A DNA stretch of 64,000 bases from Bacillus sp. RAR_GA_16 (GCF_020165985.1 NZ_JAIUKZ010000001.1:488001-552000); one strand, 5' to 3'. Shown: positions 22,239 through 35,097, numbered from the stretch's first letter. A program made the numbers and translations. The notes: a model not told the origin generated them from the letters alone.

Positions 22239-22267
22239 TTGACATTTGCGTAGCTATTAAATATACT
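22239..22267 (+). promoter_or_regulatory. Sigma-A promoter of rplJ-rplL
   Basis: TTGACA (22239-22244), 17 bases, TATACT (22262-22267), a near-consensus promoter 12 bases after rplA. Confidence 0.88.
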
Positions 22268-22273
22268 TGTAAA

Positions 22274-22410
22274 TGTTGTTTGATAAATTAATACTTTCTG
22301 TACCGTAGACAGCAGGGGTGCACTCGCACTTAATATCCTGCCGAGGTGTGAAGTGATTCGATACGTATGTAATCGTAAAGCCTTCATGTCTTCGGATGTG
22401 GAGGCTTTTT
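22274..22410 (+). ncRNA. Ribosomal protein L10 leader with attenuator
   Basis: TACCGTAGACAGCAGG (22301 onward) and TTAATATCCTGCCGAGGTGT (22331 onward) are the hallmark blocks of the Firmicute L10 leader, pairing CAGCAGG with CCTGCCG. It is followed by the hairpin AAAGCCTTCATG/CATG-like arm and a T-run at 22377-22410. Excess L10(L12)4 should bind and favour termination. Confidence 0.88.
22377..22410 (+). terminator. Attenuator terminator in the L10 leader
   Basis: AAAGCCTTCATGTC and GATGTGGAGGCTTT pair around TTCG, followed by five T, 55 bases before rplJ. Confidence 0.8.
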
Positions 22411-22464
22411 ATATGACCTCATATTCCAGGGCGGTATAGATACATTTCTTTAGGAGGTGGAACT

Positions 22465-22965
22465 ATGAGCAGTATAGTTGAACAGAAGAAGCAACTAGTT
22501 ACGGAAATTGCAGACAAACTACGTGAGAGCCAATCAACAATTTTGGTTGATTATCGCGGACTTGATGTTTCTGAAGTAACTGAGCTTCGTAAGCAATTGC
22601 GTGATGCAAACGTTGAGTTCCGTGTTTACAAGAACACAATGACTCGTCGCGCTGCAGAAGAGCTTGAACTTACTGATTTGAATGAACACCTTGTCGGTCC
22701 TACGGCAATCGCGTTCAGCAATGAAGATGTTGTTGCTCCTGCTAAAATTTTGAACAACTTCGCTAAAAATCACGAAGCTCTTGAAATCAAGACTGGCGTA
22801 ATCGAAGGCGGCGTTGTTTCAGTAGAAAAGATCAAAGAACTTGCGGACCTACCAAACCGCGAAGGACTACTTTCTATGTTGCTATCTGTGCTTCAAGCAC
22901 CTATGCGCAATATGGCACTTGCTACAAAAGCTGTGGCTGATCAAAAGGAAGAACAAGGCGCGTAA
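22465..22965 (+). CDS. rplJ: 50S ribosomal protein L10
   Basis: L10 anchors the L7/L12 dimers to the ribosome. The 166 residues start with the L10 family pattern [17 protein letters not shown] and [19 protein letters not shown], and end in a helix that binds L12. AGGAGGTGG precedes ATG 22465. It is regulated by its own leader and is followed by rplL. Confidence 0.97.
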   Translation: MSSIVEQKKQLVTEIADKLRESQSTILVDYRGLDVSEVTELRKQLRDANVEFRVYKNTMTRRAAEELELTDLNEHLVGPTAIAFSNEDVVAPAKILNNFAKNHEALEIKTGVIEGGVVSVEKIKELADLPNREGLLSMLLSVLQAPMRNMALATKAVADQKEEQGA

Positions 22966-23020
22966 TTTAACCGTCTATCAATTGGTATAAATAAAAACAA
23001 AAATTAAGGAGGATTTACTC

Positions 23021-23383
23021 ATGGGTAACGAGCAAATCATTGAAGCAATCAAAGAAATGACAGTTCTTGAGCTTAACGACCTAGTTAAAGCGATCGAAGA
23101 AGAATTTGGTGTAACTGCAGCAGCTCCAGTAGCAGCAGCAGGTGGCGCAGCAGAAGGTGCTGCTGAAGAGAAAACTGAATTTGATGTAGTTCTTGAAAGT
23201 GCTGGAAGCAGCAAAATCAAGGTCATCAAAGTTGTTCGCGAAATCACTGGTCTTGGCTTGAAAGAAGCTAAAGAACTAGTTGACGGCGCACCAAGCTCTA
23301 TTAAAGAAGGCGTTGCTAAAGAAGAAGCTGAAGAGCTTAAAGGCAAGCTTGAAGAAGTAGGCGCAGTAGTAGAAGTTAAGTAG
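23021..23383 (+). CDS. rplL: 50S ribosomal protein L7/L12
   Basis: The 120-residue stalk protein that recruits translation GTPases. It has an N-terminal dimerisation segment, an alanine-rich hinge (about 35-53) and the conserved C-terminal domain [27 protein letters not shown] precedes ATG 23021, and a terminator follows. Confidence 0.97.
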   Translation: MGNEQIIEAIKEMTVLELNDLVKAIEEEFGVTAAAPVAAAGGAAEGAAEEKTEFDVVLESAGSSKIKVIKVVREITGLGLKEAKELVDGAPSSIKEGVAKEEAEELKGKLEEVGAVVEVK

Positions 23384-23398
23384 TCATTTGTCTGAAAC

Positions 23399-23428
23399 AA
23401 AAGCTCGCTTTTAAAAGCGAGCTTTTTG
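23399..23428 (+). terminator. rplJ-rplL terminator
   Basis: AAAGCTCGCTTTT and AAAAGCGAGCTTTTT form a strong hairpin with T-run 16 bases after rplL. Confidence 0.92.
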
Positions 23429-23505
23429 TTATTTGGTGCTACTCATTATAGATGTCATAGTAGATGGGTAATCTGTTCGAAAAGGCGATGAAAAGAGGGA
23501 AATTG

Positions 23506-24105
23506 ATGAGTGAACATTATTATACGAAAAACCCCGGTGTAAAAAGTAATCCGAACAAAATCGTTGCGGATTTACGAGGCCAACAACTCCAATTCAAAAC
23601 TGATTCTGGTGTTTTTTCAAAAAAAGAAGTCGATTTTGGAAGTAAGCTTCTAATCGAATCATTTGAAGAACCTGAGGTTGAAGGGGATATAGTAGATGCT
23701 GGATGCGGCTATGGCCCAATCGGTATATCACTTGCTTCTGAATTTTCGAATCGTCGCTTTTATATGCTGGACATAAATGAACGTGCAACTGAGCTTGCGA
23801 TGAACAACGCGATTAAGAATCGTGTTCATAATGTGACGGTGATGACGAGCGATCAGTTAAGTGCAGTAAAAGATCAACGGTTTGCTTCCGTCCTTACGAA
23901 CCCACCGATACGCGCGGGAAAAGATGTTGTGCATGGCATATTTGAAGATGCCCATCACGTATTGAAAGAACGAGGTACACTTTGGGTTGTTATTCAAAAG
24001 AAACAAGGTGCCCCCTCAGCTGTTACAAAACTTGAAGAAATGTTTGAACACGTTGAAACCGTTGTGAAAAAGAAAGGATACTATATTCTTAAAGCAGTCA
24101 AGTAA
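23506..24105 (+). CDS. Class I SAM-dependent methyltransferase (RsmC-like, YbxB family)
   Basis: A 199-residue Rossmann methyltransferase. Motif I is DAGCGYGPIGI, and the NPP-type catalytic motif is TNPPIRAGKD, as in RsmC/RlmG enzymes that methylate guanine N2 in rRNA; it lacks their N-terminal duplicate domain. I start at ATG 23506 (GAGGGA upstream; family N-terminus MSEHYY) rather than the in-frame ATG 23464. In Bacilli this gene regularly sits between rplL and rpoB. The substrate is inferred. Confidence 0.88.
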   Translation: MSEHYYTKNPGVKSNPNKIVADLRGQQLQFKTDSGVFSKKEVDFGSKLLIESFEEPEVEGDIVDAGCGYGPIGISLASEFSNRRFYMLDINERATELAMNNAIKNRVHNVTVMTSDQLSAVKDQRFASVLTNPPIRAGKDVVHGIFEDAHHVLKERGTLWVVIQKKQGAPSAVTKLEEMFEHVETVVKKKGYYILKAVK

Positions 24106-24121
24106 ATTATGAAATTATCCT

Positions 24122-24150
24122 TTGACTTCATGGACGGCCTATGCTAATAT
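24122..24150 (+). promoter_or_regulatory. Sigma-A promoter of rpoB-rpoC
   Basis: TTGACT (24122-24127), 17 bases, TAATAT (24145-24150) preceded by TGC, an extended -10. Confidence 0.75.
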
Positions 24151-24157
24151 AATATAA

Positions 24158-24290
24158 TGCCAATGATGGATTTTCCAGGCCTTTTTCGCTTTCATATGCA
24201 AAGAGGTATAAAATGCCGTCGTCTGGAAAAACTAATATAATCGTTTATAGTTAAGGGGAATTTTATCAATGCCCTTTTTCTTTTTTTGTC
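24158..24290 (+). promoter_or_regulatory. rpoB leader with possible attenuator
   Basis: A leader of about 200 bases precedes rpoB. TTTTCCAG near 24171 can pair with CTGGAAAA near 24224. Further on, AAGGG-GA-ATT and AAT-G-CCCTT (24254-24281) form a hairpin followed by a T-rich tract, TTTCTTTTTTTG, resembling a terminator inside the leader. The signal it might sense is unknown. Confidence 0.45.
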
Positions 24291-24364
24291 CAACGATAGA
24301 TTCGATTTAGCAGAATCTCAATGGACTAAGAAAATAAATACGCTGGATTTGAGGGGTGAATCAT

Positions 24365-27300
24365 TTGACAGGCCAACTAGTTCAGTATGGACGCCACCGC
24401 CAAAGAAGAAGCTACGCGCGAATCAAAGAAGTGTTGGATTTGCCAAATCTAATTGAGATTCAAACGGCTTCTTATCAATGGTTTCTTGATGAGGGTTTAC
24501 GAGAAATGTTCCAGGATATTTCTCCAATCGAAGATTTCACAGGTAATCTTGTGCTGGAATTTATTGATTACAGCCTCGGTGAACCTAAGTATCCCGTGGA
24601 AGAAACCAAAGAGCGAGATGTAACCTATTCTGCACCTTTACGAGTAAAAGTACGCTTGATCAATAAAGAAACAGGCGAAGTAAAGGAACAGGAAGTGTTC
24701 ATGGGTGACTTCCCATTAATGACTGAAACAGGTACGTTTGTAATTAATGGGGCAGAACGCGTAATCGTATCTCAGCTCGTGCGTTCTCCAAGTGTCTACT
24801 ATAGTGAAAAGATCGATAAGAACGGCAAAAAAGGATATACAGCTACTGTCATTCCAAACCGAGGAGCATGGCTGGAATTTGAAACTGATGCCAAAGATAT
24901 TGTCTATGTACGAATCGACCGTACTAGAAAGCTACCAATTACGGTGCTGCTCAGAGCGTTAGGGTTTGGGTCTGATCAAGAAATCATAGATCTCCTAGGT
25001 GAAGATGAGTATCTTCGCAATACCCTGGAAAAAGACAACACGGACGGCACAGAAAAAGCGCTTCTAGAAATCTACGAACGCTTACGTCCTGGTGAGCCTC
25101 CGACTGTCGATAACGCCAAAAGCTTACTTGATTCCCGCTTTTTTGATCCAAAGCGCTATGATCTTGCAAACGTTGGACGTTACAAGATTAACAAGAAGCT
25201 TCATATTAAAAATCGCCTATTCAATCAACGTCTTGCAGAAACACTCGTTGACCCTGAAACTGGCGAAGTGATTGCAGAAGAAGGCGCGATCCTCGATCGT
25301 CGTCTCCTTGACAGAATTCTTCCTGCTCTAGAGACTAACGTAGGTTTTAAAGACGTTGAGCCTCATGGAGGAGTAATAGAAGACGAGTCTATCGGTCTGC
25401 AATCCATTAAAGTGTATGCACCTGATGATCCAGAAGGTGAGAGAGTTATTAATGTAATTGGAAATGGTGGAGTAGAGACAGGCGTAAAGAATATTACACC
25501 TGGCGATATCATTTCTTCTATTAACTACTTCTTTAATCTTCTACATCAAGTAGGAAACACAGATGACATTGACCATCTAGGTAACCGTCGCCTGCGTTCT
25601 GTTGGTGAACTCCTCCAGAACCAATTCCGCATCGGTTTATCTCGTATGGAACGTGTTGTTCGTGAGCGTATGTCAATCCAGGATACGAACGTGATTACGC
25701 CACAGGCGCTAATTAATATTCGTCCTGTTATTGCATCCATTAAAGAATTCTTTGGTAGCTCGCAGTTATCCCAGTTCATGGATCAGACAAACCCGCTAGC
25801 TGAGTTAACTCACAAGCGCCGTTTATCTGCACTAGGACCTGGTGGTCTAACACGTGAGCGTGCAGGATTCGAGGTTCGAGACGTACACTATTCTCACTAT
25901 GGAAGAATGTGTCCGATCGAAACGCCAGAGGGACCAAACATCGGACTAATTAACTCATTGTCTTCTTACGCAAGAGTTAATAAGTTTGGCTTTATTGAGA
26001 CACCATACCGCAGAGTAGACCCTGAAACAGGTAAAGTAACGGAGTATATTGACTACCTAACTGCCGATGAACAGGATAACTACGTTGTGGCCCAAGCAAA
26101 CGCAAAACTCAATGAAGATGGTTCATTCCAGGACGAAGATATTGTTGCCCGTTTCCGTGACGAAAACATTATCATCGCCCGTGAAAAAATTGATTATATG
26201 GACGTATCCCCGAAACAGGTTGTTTCGGCAGCAACGGCTTGTATCCCGTTCCTTGAGAATGATGACTCCAACCGTGCGCTAATGGGTGCGAACATGCAGC
26301 GTCAAGCTGTACCTTTGATGGTTCCTGAAGCACCAATTGTTGGAACTGGGATGGAGCATGTTAACGGAAAAGATTCTGGTGCTGCTGTCATTTGTAAACA
26401 CGACGGTCTTGTTGAGTTTGCATCTGCTGCAGAAATTCATGTTCGTCGCATTTCTATCATTGATGGTCAGGAAGTAAAAGGTGATCTTGATCGTTACAAA
26501 TTGCTTAAATTTATTCGTTCCAACCAGGGAACGTGTTATAACCAAAAGCCAATTGTTGTTGAAGGCGATCGCGTCGTAAAAGGTGAAATCCTTGGTGATG
26601 GTCCTTCAATGGAAAAAGGCGAAATGGCCCTTGGACGTAACGTTCTTGTCGGATTCATGACTTGGGAAGGTTACAACTACGAGGATGCTATTATTATGAG
26701 CGAACGTCTTGTAAAAGATGACGTTTATACATCAATTCATATTGAAGAATATGAATCTGAAGCTCGCGATACAAAGCTTGGACCTGAAGAGATTACTCGT
26801 GACATTCCGAACGTTGGGGAAGATGCGCTGCGCAACCTTGATGAACGCGGAATTATTCGCATGGGTGCTGAAGTAAAAGACGGAGATATCCTTGTTGGTA
26901 AAGTAACGCCAAAAGGTGTAACTGAGCTAACTGCGGAAGAGCGTCTCCTTCATGCAATCTTTGGTGAAAAAGCTCGTGAAGTTCGTGATACCTCTCTCCG
27001 AGTACCACATGGTGGAGATGGAATCGTCCTTGATGTGAAGATCTTTAACCGTGAAGACGGAGATGAGCTTCCACCGGGAGTGAATCAGCTTGTTCGTGTT
27101 TATATTGTCCAGAAGCGTAAAATTCATGAAGGAGATAAAATGGCTGGTCGTCATGGTAACAAAGGTGTTATTTCAAGGATTCTTCCTGAAGAAGACATGC
27201 CTTACCTACCAGACGGCACACCAATCGATATCATGTTGAACCCACTCGGTGTTCCTTCTCGTATGAACATTGGACAGGTACTAGAGTTGCACATTGGTAT

Positions 27301-27907
27301 GGCTGCACGTGCACTTGGAATTCACGTTGCAACGCCAGTATTTGATGGTGCACGTGAGGAAGATGTATGGGAAACGTTAGAAGAAGCAGGTATGCCACGA
27401 GATGGTAAAACTGTTCTCTACGATGGTCGTACAGGTGAACCATTTGATAACCGCATTTCTGTCGGTGTCATGTATATGATCAAACTTGCTCACATGGTCG
27501 ATGACAAGCTTCACGCGCGTTCTACTGGACCGTACTCACTTGTTACACAGCAACCGCTGGGTGGTAAAGCACAATTCGGTGGACAGCGTTTTGGTGAGAT
27601 GGAAGTATGGGCACTCGAAGCATATGGTGCTGCATACACCCTTCAAGAGATTTTGACTGTTAAGTCAGATGATGTTGTTGGACGTGTTAAGACTTATGAA
27701 GCAATTGTTAAAGGTGAAAATGTTCCTGAGCCTGGTATTCCAGAATCGTTTAAAGTTCTAATCAAAGAGCTGCAATCACTTGGTATGGATGTCAAAATGC
27801 TAGCAAGTGATGAGCAAGAGATTGAGATGAAAGAGTTAGACGATGAAGAAGATCAATCCAGTGAGAAACTAAACTTGAATGTTGGGTCAAATCAGGCGAG
27901 TGAGTAA
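24365..27907 (+). CDS. rpoB: DNA-directed RNA polymerase subunit beta
   Basis: Beta subunit, 1180 residues from TTG 24365, chosen because GAGGGG lies at the right distance and [18 protein letters not shown] is the Bacillus N-terminus; GTG 24356 lies within the ribosome site. The rifampicin region ([20 protein letters not shown], then SALGPGGL, near 465-500) shows the wild-type residues. EGMNYEDA-type ([16 protein letters not shown]) and [13 protein letters not shown] active-site motifs are intact. The C-terminal tail is acidic. rpoC follows after 35 bases. Confidence 0.98.
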   Translation: MTGQLVQYGRHRQRRSYARIKEVLDLPNLIEIQTASYQWFLDEGLREMFQDISPIEDFTGNLVLEFIDYSLGEPKYPVEETKERDVTYSAPLRVKVRLINKETGEVKEQEVFMGDFPLMTETGTFVINGAERVIVSQLVRSPSVYYSEKIDKNGKKGYTATVIPNRGAWLEFETDAKDIVYVRIDRTRKLPITVLLRALGFGSDQEIIDLLGEDEYLRNTLEKDNTDGTEKALLEIYERLRPGEPPTVDNAKSLLDSRFFDPKRYDLANVGRYKINKKLHIKNRLFNQRLAETLVDPETGEVIAEEGAILDRRLLDRILPALETNVGFKDVEPHGGVIEDESIGLQSIKVYAPDDPEGERVINVIGNGGVETGVKNITPGDIISSINYFFNLLHQVGNTDDIDHLGNRRLRSVGELLQNQFRIGLSRMERVVRERMSIQDTNVITPQALINIRPVIASIKEFFGSSQLSQFMDQTNPLAELTHKRRLSALGPGGLTRERAGFEVRDVHYSHYGRMCPIETPEGPNIGLINSLSSYARVNKFGFIETPYRRVDPETGKVTEYIDYLTADEQDNYVVAQANAKLNEDGSFQDEDIVARFRDENIIIAREKIDYMDVSPKQVVSAATACIPFLENDDSNRALMGANMQRQAVPLMVPEAPIVGTGMEHVNGKDSGAAVICKHDGLVEFASAAEIHVRRISIIDGQEVKGDLDRYKLLKFIRSNQGTCYNQKPIVVEGDRVVKGEILGDGPSMEKGEMALGRNVLVGFMTWEGYNYEDAIIMSERLVKDDVYTSIHIEEYESEARDTKLGPEEITRDIPNVGEDALRNLDERGIIRMGAEVKDGDILVGKVTPKGVTELTAEERLLHAIFGEKAREVRDTSLRVPHGGDGIVLDVKIFNREDGDELPPGVNQLVRVYIVQKRKIHEGDKMAGRHGNKGVISRILPEEDMPYLPDGTPIDIMLNPLGVPSRMNIGQVLELHIGMAARALGIHVATPVFDGAREEDVWETLEEAGMPRDGKTVLYDGRTGEPFDNRISVGVMYMIKLAHMVDDKLHARSTGPYSLVTQQPLGGKAQFGGQRFGEMEVWALEAYGAAYTLQEILTVKSDDVVGRVKTYEAIVKGENVPEPGIPESFKVLIKELQSLGMDVKMLASDEQEIEMKELDDEEDQSSEKLNLNVGSNQASE

Positions 27908-27942
27908 GGGTTAAACCTGAATTCTAAAGGGAGGTAGGCCCC

Positions 27943-30900
27943 TTGATAGATGTCAATAAATTTGAGTATATGAAAATCGGTCTGGCGTCACCGGATAAAA
28001 TCCGCTCCTGGTCAAGAGGAGAAGTTAAGAAGCCAGAAACCATTAACTACCGTACCTTGAAGCCAGAGAAAGATGGACTTTTCTGTGAGCGTATCTTCGG
28101 ACCCACAAAGGACTGGGAGTGTCATTGTGGGAAATACAAGCGTATCCGTTATAAAGGTGTCGTTTGTGACCGCTGCGGAGTTGAAGTAACACGTGCGAAG
28201 GTCCGTCGTGAGAGAATGGGGCACATCGAGCTAGCTGCTCCTGTCTCTCACATCTGGTACTTTAAAGGCATTCCAAGTCGTATGGGACTTGTTCTCGACA
28301 TGTCGCCACGTGCACTAGAAGAAGTGATTTATTTTGCTTCTTACGTTGTAACTGAAGCTGGTGACACGCCGCTTGAGAAGAAACAACTTCTTTCAGAGAA
28401 GGAGTATCGCGCATACCGTGAAAAGTATGGCAAAACCTTCTCTGCAGAAATGGGTGCGGAAGCAATCCGCAGACTTCTTTTTGATATCGATCTTGATAAA
28501 GAAGTCGATATTCTTAAAGAAGAGCTTAAAACAGCTCAAGGCCAACGCAGAACTCGTGCGATTAAGCGTCTTGAAGTACTTGAGGCTTTCCGTGGCTCAG
28601 GAAATAACCCTTCTTGGATGATTTTAGATGTCCTTCCGGTTATTCCACCAGAGCTTCGTCCGATGGTACAACTTGATGGTGGACGATTCGCAACTTCAGA
28701 TCTAAATGATCTGTATCGTCGTGTAATCAACCGTAACAATCGTCTGAAGCGTTTGTTGGATCTTGGCGCACCAAGCATCATCGTACAGAATGAGAAGCGC
28801 ATGCTTCAAGAAGCTGTTGATGCCCTTATTGATAACGGCCGTCGCGGTCGTCCAGTAACTGGTCCTGGTAATCGTCCATTGAAATCTCTTTCTCACATGC
28901 TGAAAGGGAAGCAAGGTCGTTTCCGTCAGAATCTACTAGGTAAGCGTGTTGACTATTCAGGTCGTTCCGTTATCGTCGTTGGACCTCACTTGAAGATGTA
29001 CCAGTGTGGACTTCCGAAAGAAATGGCGCTTGAACTATTCAAACCTTTCGTTATGAAAGAGCTTGTATCAAAAGGTCTAGCACATAACATTAAGAGTGCG
29101 AAACGTAAAGTTGAAAAGGTTCATCCTGAAGTTTGGGACGTATTGGAAAACGTTATTAAAGAACATCCAGTTCTTCTAAACCGTGCACCTACGCTTCACA
29201 GACTTGGTATCCAGGCATTTGAACCGATTCTTGTTGAAGGACGCGCGATTCGTCTTCACCCACTCGTATGTACAGCATATAACGCTGACTTTGATGGTGA
29301 CCAAATGGCCGTTCACGTACCGCTATCTGCTGAAGCACAAGCTGAAGCACGGATCTTAATGCTTGCGGCACAAAACATCCTTAACCCGAAAGATGGTAAG
29401 CCGGTTGTAACGCCTTCACAGGATATGGTATTAGGTAACTATTACCTAACAATGGAACGTGAAGGAGCAGTTGGTGAAGGGTCTGTATACAAAGATACAA
29501 ATGAAGCACTAATTGCATATCAGAATGGATTTGCACATTTACATTCTCGTGTAGCAATTCCTGCTGCTTCACTAAATAAATCTGCCTTCACTGAAGAGCA
29601 GAACAAGCAATTGCTTGTGACAACGGTTGGTAAGTTGATCTTCAACGAAATTCTTCCGGAGTCGTTCCCGTATATTAATGAGCCGACTACAAGTAACCTT
29701 GAAATTGCTACACCAGAGCATTACTTCCTTCCTCACGGTGTGAATGTAAAAGAAGAAATTGCTCAGCGCGAACTGATTGCACCATTTAAGAAAGGCATTC
29801 TTGGTAAGATCATCGCTGAAGTGTTCAAGCGATTTAAAGTTACAGAAACGTCTCGCATGCTTGACCGCATGAAAGATCTAGGCTTCAAGTTTTCAACAAA
29901 AGCTGGTATTACCGTTGGTGTAGCTGACGTAGTGGTGCTCGCTGAGAAGCAAGAAATCATTCATGAGGCAGAAGAAAAAGTTGAAAAAGTGCTTAAGCAG
30001 TTCCGTCGTGGTTTGATCACTGACGATGAACGTTATGATCGTGTTATTGCAATCTGGAGTAGTGCAAAAGACCGTATCCAAGAGAAACTAATGACTCGTC
30101 TTGAAAAAGATAACCCAATCTTTATGATGAGTGATTCTGGTGCTCGAGGTAACGCATCTAACTTTACTCAGCTTGCAGGTATGCGTGGATTGATGGCTAA
30201 CCCATCCGGACAGATCATTGAACTTCCGATTAAATCCAGCTTCCGTGAAGGTCTAACGGTACTTGAATACTTTATTTCAACACACGGTGCTCGTAAAGGT
30301 CTTGCCGATACGGCCCTTAAAACAGCTGACTCAGGTTATCTTACTCGTCGTCTAGTTGACGTGGCGCAGGATGTTATTGTTCGCGAGGATGACTGCGGTA
30401 CAGATAGAGGCCTTGAAGTTAGTGCAATTAAGAATGGGAATGAATTAATCGAAGGATTGTATGATCGTCTTGTAGGCCGTGTTGCCTTTAAGAAAGTGAG
30501 ACATCCTGAGACAAATGAAATACTTGTTGAGAAAAACAACCTGATTACAGAAGACATCGCTACTGAAATCGTAGAAGCTGGTATTGAGAATGTCTATATC
30601 CGCTCTGCCTTTACATGTAGCACTAGCCATGGCGTTTGTAAAAAGTGTTATGGACGTAACCTTGCAACAGGTACTCGTGTTGAAGTTGGAGAAGCAGTTG
30701 GAATCATTGCTGCTCAATCAATCGGTGAGCCGGGTACACAGTTGACGATGCGTACATTCCACACAGGTGGGGTTGCCGGAGACGATATTACTCAAGGTCT
30801 TCCTCGTATCCAAGAGCTATTTGAAGCACGTAACCCGAAAGGTCAGGCGGTTGTGTCTGAGCTAGACGGTAAAGTGATTGATTTAGCTGAGGTAAAAGAG

Positions 30901-31563
30901 AAGAAAGAGATTGTCGTTCAAGGTGAGACTGAGACAAGAAACTACCCTGTGCCTTACGGTGCACGTTTGAAAGTTGTTATTGGAGATGAAGTAAAGGCGG
31001 GTCAACCTCTTACTGAAGGTTCGATAGATCCTAAACAGCTCCTTACAATCAGTGGTATCGACGGCGTTCAAGAGTATCTTCTAGCAGAAGTACAGAAGGT
31101 ATATCGCATGCAGGGTGTTGAAATTGGCGATAAGCACGTTGAGGTAATGGTACGTCAGATGATGCGTAAGATCCGTGTGATCGATGCGGGTGATACTGAA
31201 GTACTACCAGGATCTCTAATCGATATTCACCAGTTTAAAGGTGTTAACCGTAAAGTTCTTAAACAAGGTGGCTTACCTGCAACTGGTCGTCCGGTACTTC
31301 TTGGTATTACGAAAGCTTCTCTTGAAACAGAGTCATTCTTATCAGCAGCATCCTTCCAGGAAACAACTCGTGTCCTAACTGATGCGGCAATCAAAGGTAA
31401 GCGTGATGAGCTACTTGGTCTTAAGGAAAATGTTATTATCGGTAAACTTGTTCCGGCAGGTACTGGTATGCAACGTTACCGTAGAATCAACGTAGCTGGT
31501 GAAGCTCAAGAGGCTGAACAGCTTTTGGAACAAGAAGAAAGTGCATTAGTTAGTCAAGAATAA
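27943..31563 (+). CDS. rpoC: DNA-directed RNA polymerase subunit beta'
   Basis: Beta-prime subunit, 1206 residues, with the catalytic NADFDGD motif near 447-453 and the N-terminal zinc site C60, C62, C75, C78. The second zinc site ([16 protein letters not shown]) and the trigger loop region ([16 protein letters not shown]) are intact. It starts with TTG, as in B. subtilis, after GGGAGG. Confidence 0.98.
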   Translation: MIDVNKFEYMKIGLASPDKIRSWSRGEVKKPETINYRTLKPEKDGLFCERIFGPTKDWECHCGKYKRIRYKGVVCDRCGVEVTRAKVRRERMGHIELAAPVSHIWYFKGIPSRMGLVLDMSPRALEEVIYFASYVVTEAGDTPLEKKQLLSEKEYRAYREKYGKTFSAEMGAEAIRRLLFDIDLDKEVDILKEELKTAQGQRRTRAIKRLEVLEAFRGSGNNPSWMILDVLPVIPPELRPMVQLDGGRFATSDLNDLYRRVINRNNRLKRLLDLGAPSIIVQNEKRMLQEAVDALIDNGRRGRPVTGPGNRPLKSLSHMLKGKQGRFRQNLLGKRVDYSGRSVIVVGPHLKMYQCGLPKEMALELFKPFVMKELVSKGLAHNIKSAKRKVEKVHPEVWDVLENVIKEHPVLLNRAPTLHRLGIQAFEPILVEGRAIRLHPLVCTAYNADFDGDQMAVHVPLSAEAQAEARILMLAAQNILNPKDGKPVVTPSQDMVLGNYYLTMEREGAVGEGSVYKDTNEALIAYQNGFAHLHSRVAIPAASLNKSAFTEEQNKQLLVTTVGKLIFNEILPESFPYINEPTTSNLEIATPEHYFLPHGVNVKEEIAQRELIAPFKKGILGKIIAEVFKRFKVTETSRMLDRMKDLGFKFSTKAGITVGVADVVVLAEKQEIIHEAEEKVEKVLKQFRRGLITDDERYDRVIAIWSSAKDRIQEKLMTRLEKDNPIFMMSDSGARGNASNFTQLAGMRGLMANPSGQIIELPIKSSFREGLTVLEYFISTHGARKGLADTALKTADSGYLTRRLVDVAQDVIVREDDCGTDRGLEVSAIKNGNELIEGLYDRLVGRVAFKKVRHPETNEILVEKNNLITEDIATEIVEAGIENVYIRSAFTCSTSHGVCKKCYGRNLATGTRVEVGEAVGIIAAQSIGEPGTQLTMRTFHTGGVAGDDITQGLPRIQELFEARNPKGQAVVSELDGKVIDLAEVKEKKEIVVQGETETRNYPVPYGARLKVVIGDEVKAGQPLTEGSIDPKQLLTISGIDGVQEYLLAEVQKVYRMQGVEIGDKHVEVMVRQMMRKIRVIDAGDTEVLPGSLIDIHQFKGVNRKVLKQGGLPATGRPVLLGITKASLETESFLSAASFQETTRVLTDAAIKGKRDELLGLKENVIIGKLVPAGTGMQRYRRINVAGEAQEAEQLLEQEESALVSQE

Positions 31564-31575
31564 ACAGGGGAAGTG

Positions 31576-31604
31576 TTGACATCGGGAGTGCAGGGTGATA
31601 TTAT
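31576..31604 (+). promoter_or_regulatory. Sigma-A promoter of the str operon
   Basis: TTGACA (31576-31581), 17 bases, TATTAT (31599-31604) with TGA extended -10. It is flanked by the inverted repeat listed next. Confidence 0.85.
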
Positions 31605-31622
31605 ATCCAAGGTGCTCCCGAT
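31581..31622 (+). repeat. Inverted repeat around the str promoter
   Basis: ATCGGGAG (31581-31588) and CTCCCGAT (31615-31622) are perfect eight-base inverted arms separated by 26 bases and centred on the -10 element. They could be an operator for a dimeric regulator or chance; as RNA only the right arm is transcribed. Confidence 0.5.
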
Positions 31623-31649
31623 AATCCTGTTACTTTGGAGGATATGTTC

Positions 31650-31898
31650 GTGTCTTATGAAAAAGTATCACAGGCAGATGAATTGATTATTGGGACGAAA
31701 CAAACTCTTAAGGCCCTCCAGATTGGAGAAGCGAAGGAAGTTTTCATCGCTGACGACGCTGATCGCAGGGTAACTTCTAAAGTTGTTGCACTCGCCGAAG
31801 AGAAGAGCATACCGGTTCATCGAGTGGATTCTATGAAAAAACTCGGTAAGGCATGTGGAATCGAAGTCGGCGCGGCAACAGTTACGATAAAAGCATAA
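31650..31898 (+). CDS. rplGB: L7Ae-family RNA-binding protein YbxF (L7Ae-like)
   Basis: An 82-residue member of the L7Ae/L30e/S12e fold that binds kink-turn RNA. Signature residues include [11 protein letters not shown] and [16 protein letters not shown] start at GTG 31650 because TGGAGG lies eight bases upstream and MSYEKVSQA is the family N-terminus; TTG 31635 is inside that site. It heads the str operon before rpsL, as in B. subtilis (ybxF). Its cellular role is not settled. Confidence 0.92.
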   Translation: MSYEKVSQADELIIGTKQTLKALQIGEAKEVFIADDADRRVTSKVVALAEEKSIPVHRVDSMKKLGKACGIEVGAATVTIKA

Positions 31899-31959
31899 CC
31901 GTTTTTGCCAGGCAAGGCATGTACTGTCAGGCAAAAACTTTCCTTTTATCTATACATGA

Positions 31960-32433
<474 letters not shown>

Positions 32434-32472
32434 TAGCGATCATTTTATTAAATAATGAAAGGGGGTTAACCC

Positions 32473-32943
32473 ATGCCACGTAAAGGTCCAGTAGAACGTC
32501 GCGACGTATTACCAGATCCAATTTACAAATCCAAGCTAGTTACTCGCCTGATCAACCGCCTTATGGTAGACGGTCAGAAAGGTAAAGCTCAACAGGTACT
32601 ATACAAAGCGTTTGATCTTATTCAGGAACGCACAAACACAGAGGCTATGGAAGTATTTGACCAAGCGTTGAAAAACGTTATGCCAGTACTTGAAGTACGC
32701 GCTCGTCGTGTTGGTGGTGCTAACTACCAGGTACCAGTTGAAGTTCGTCCAGACCGTCGTACAACGCTAGGTCTTCGCTACCTTGTAAACTATTCCCGTC
32801 TTCGCGGTGAAAAGACTATGGTAGAAAGACTTGCTAACGAAATTATGGATGCAGCTAACAACACAGGTGCTTCTGTTAAGAAGCGTGAAGAAATGCACAA
32901 AATGGCTGAAGCAAACAAAGCGTTTGCTCACTATCGCTGGTAA
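32473..32943 (+). CDS. rpsG: 30S ribosomal protein S7
   Basis: Primary assembly protein of the 30S head. The 156-residue length and the signature [17 protein letters not shown] and [16 protein letters not shown] identify it. It lies between rpsL and fusA with AAAGGGGG upstream. Confidence 0.98.
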   Translation: MPRKGPVERRDVLPDPIYKSKLVTRLINRLMVDGQKGKAQQVLYKAFDLIQERTNTEAMEVFDQALKNVMPVLEVRARRVGGANYQVPVEVRPDRRTTLGLRYLVNYSRLRGEKTMVERLANEIMDAANNTGASVKKREEMHKMAEANKAFAHYRW

Positions 32944-32989
32944 TCAGCACACAACCCAAATCCCTTTATAAAAGGAAGGAGAAATACTA

Positions 32990-35068
32990 ATGGCAAGAGA
33001 ATTCTCCTTAAAAGATACACGTAATATCGGTATCATGGCTCACATTGATGCTGGTAAAACAACAACTACTGAGCGTATTCTTTTCTACTCAGGGCGTATC
33101 CACAAAATTGGTGAAACTCACGAAGGTGGGTCACAAATGGACTGGATGGAGCAGGAGCAAGAGCGTGGAATCACAATCACTTCTGCTGCTACCACTGCCC
33201 AGTGGAAAGACCACCGTGTTAACATCATTGACACACCTGGTCACGTAGACTTCACAGTAGAAGTTGAACGTTCATTGCGTGTATTGGATGGAGCAGTTGC
33301 AGTACTTGATGCACAATCTGGTGTTGAACCACAAACAGAAACTGTTTGGCGTCAAGCTACTAACTACGGCGTACCGCGTATTGTATTCATTAACAAAATG
33401 GATAAACTCGGAGCAGACTTCCTATACTCAACAGGTACACTAAATGAGCGTCTACAAGCGAACGCACACCCAATTCAGTTACCAATTGGTGCTGAAGATG
33501 ACTTCGAAGGAATCATTGATCTTATCACAATGGAAGCTTTCTATTATCTTGATGATCTTGGTTCACGTACAGAATCACGCGAAATTCCTGCAGAATACAA
33601 GGAACAAGCTGAAGAGTACCGCACGAAGCTTATCGAGGCTGTCGCTGAGCTTGAAGAAGACCTAATGATGAAATATCTTGAAGGTGAAGAACTAACAGTT
33701 GAAGAAATCAAAGCTGCAATCCGTAAAGGAACTTGTAACGTTGAATTCTATCCTGTACTTTGTGGTTCTGCATTTAAGAACAAAGGCGTTCAGCTCGTTC
33801 TTGATGCTGTACTAGACTACCTTCCTTCACCTCTAGATGTTCCAGCAATTAAAGGTCATCTAAAAGATTCTGAAGAAGAAGTACTTCGTACTGCTGACGA
33901 TAATGGTCCTTTCTCTGCACTTGCATTTAAAGTAATGACTGACCCTTACGTTGGTAAGCTTACATTCTTCCGTGTCTACTCTGGAACGCTTTCTTCTGGT
34001 TCTTATGTTAAGAACTCAACAAAAGACAAGCGTGAACGTGTAGGACGTATTCTTCAGATGCACGCTAACTCTCGTGAAGAAATCTCTACTGTATATGCAG
34101 GGGATATCGCAGCGGCAGTTGGTTTAAAAGATACTTCGACTGGTGACACTCTATGTGATGAAAAGGATACTGTTATCCTTGAATCTATGGACTTCCCAGA
34201 TCCAGTTATCTCAGTAGCAATCGAGCCTAAGACGAAGAGTGACCAGGACAAAATGTCTGTAGCTCTTGCTAAGCTTGCTGAAGAGGATCCAACTTTCAAA
34301 ACTGAAACAAACGAAGAAACTGGCCAAACGATTATTTCTGGTATGGGTGAGCTTCACCTTGACATTATCGTTGACCGTCTCCGTCGTGAGTTTAAAGTTG
34401 AAGCAACTGTTGGTGCACCTCAGGTTGCATACCGTGAATCAATCCGTCAAGCTGGTAAGGTTGAAGGTAAATTCGTACGTCAGTCTGGTGGTCGTGGACA
34501 ATTCGGACACGTATGGGTTGAATTTGAACCTAACGAAGAAGGCGCAGGATTCGAATTTGAAAACAAAATCGTTGGTGGGGTTGTTCCACGTGAATACATC
34601 CCGGCTGTAGAAGCTGGTCTTCGCGATGCAATGGCTAACGGCCTTCTTGCTGGCTATCCACTAATCGACGTGAAAGCTCGTCTTGTTGATGGATCTTACC
34701 ATGACGTTGACTCAAACGAAATGGCATTTAAGATCGCAGCATCTATGGCTTTGAAAAAAGCTAAAACTGTTTGTGACCCTGCTCTTCTAGAGCCTATGAT
34801 GAAAGTTGAAGTTGTAGTGCCAGAAGAATATATGGGAGACATCATGGGCGATGTAACTAGCCGTCGCGGACGCGTTGAAGGTATGACTGCTCGCGGAAAC
34901 GCTCAAGTTATCAATGCATTCGTTCCACTTTCAGAAATGTTTGGTTATGCAACATCACTTCGTTCTCGTACGCAAGGCCGTGGTACTTACACGATGACTT
35001 TTGATCACTACGAGCAAGTGCCAAAATCAATTTCTGAAGAAATCATTAAAAAAGCTACAGGCGAATAA
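32990..35068 (+). CDS. fusA: Elongation factor G
   Basis: Translocase GTPase of 692 residues. G1 is AHIDAGKTT (about 17-25), G2/switch [14 protein letters not shown]3 DTPGHVDF, G4 NKMD. Domains II-V follow, including the GRGQFGHV loop of domain IV. AAGGAAGGAG precedes ATG 32990. Confidence 0.98.
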   Translation: MAREFSLKDTRNIGIMAHIDAGKTTTTERILFYSGRIHKIGETHEGGSQMDWMEQEQERGITITSAATTAQWKDHRVNIIDTPGHVDFTVEVERSLRVLDGAVAVLDAQSGVEPQTETVWRQATNYGVPRIVFINKMDKLGADFLYSTGTLNERLQANAHPIQLPIGAEDDFEGIIDLITMEAFYYLDDLGSRTESREIPAEYKEQAEEYRTKLIEAVAELEEDLMMKYLEGEELTVEEIKAAIRKGTCNVEFYPVLCGSAFKNKGVQLVLDAVLDYLPSPLDVPAIKGHLKDSEEEVLRTADDNGPFSALAFKVMTDPYVGKLTFFRVYSGTLSSGSYVKNSTKDKRERVGRILQMHANSREEISTVYAGDIAAAVGLKDTSTGDTLCDEKDTVILESMDFPDPVISVAIEPKTKSDQDKMSVALAKLAEEDPTFKTETNEETGQTIISGMGELHLDIIVDRLRREFKVEATVGAPQVAYRESIRQAGKVEGKFVRQSGGRGQFGHVWVEFEPNEEGAGFEFENKIVGGVVPREYIPAVEAGLRDAMANGLLAGYPLIDVKARLVDGSYHDVDSNEMAFKIAASMALKKAKTVCDPALLEPMMKVEVVVPEEYMGDIMGDVTSRRGRVEGMTARGNAQVINAFVPLSEMFGYATSLRSRTQGRGTYTMTFDHYEQVPKSISEEIIKKATGE

Positions 35069-35097
35069 TTGTAGCAAACCAACTTTTGTTGTAATCT

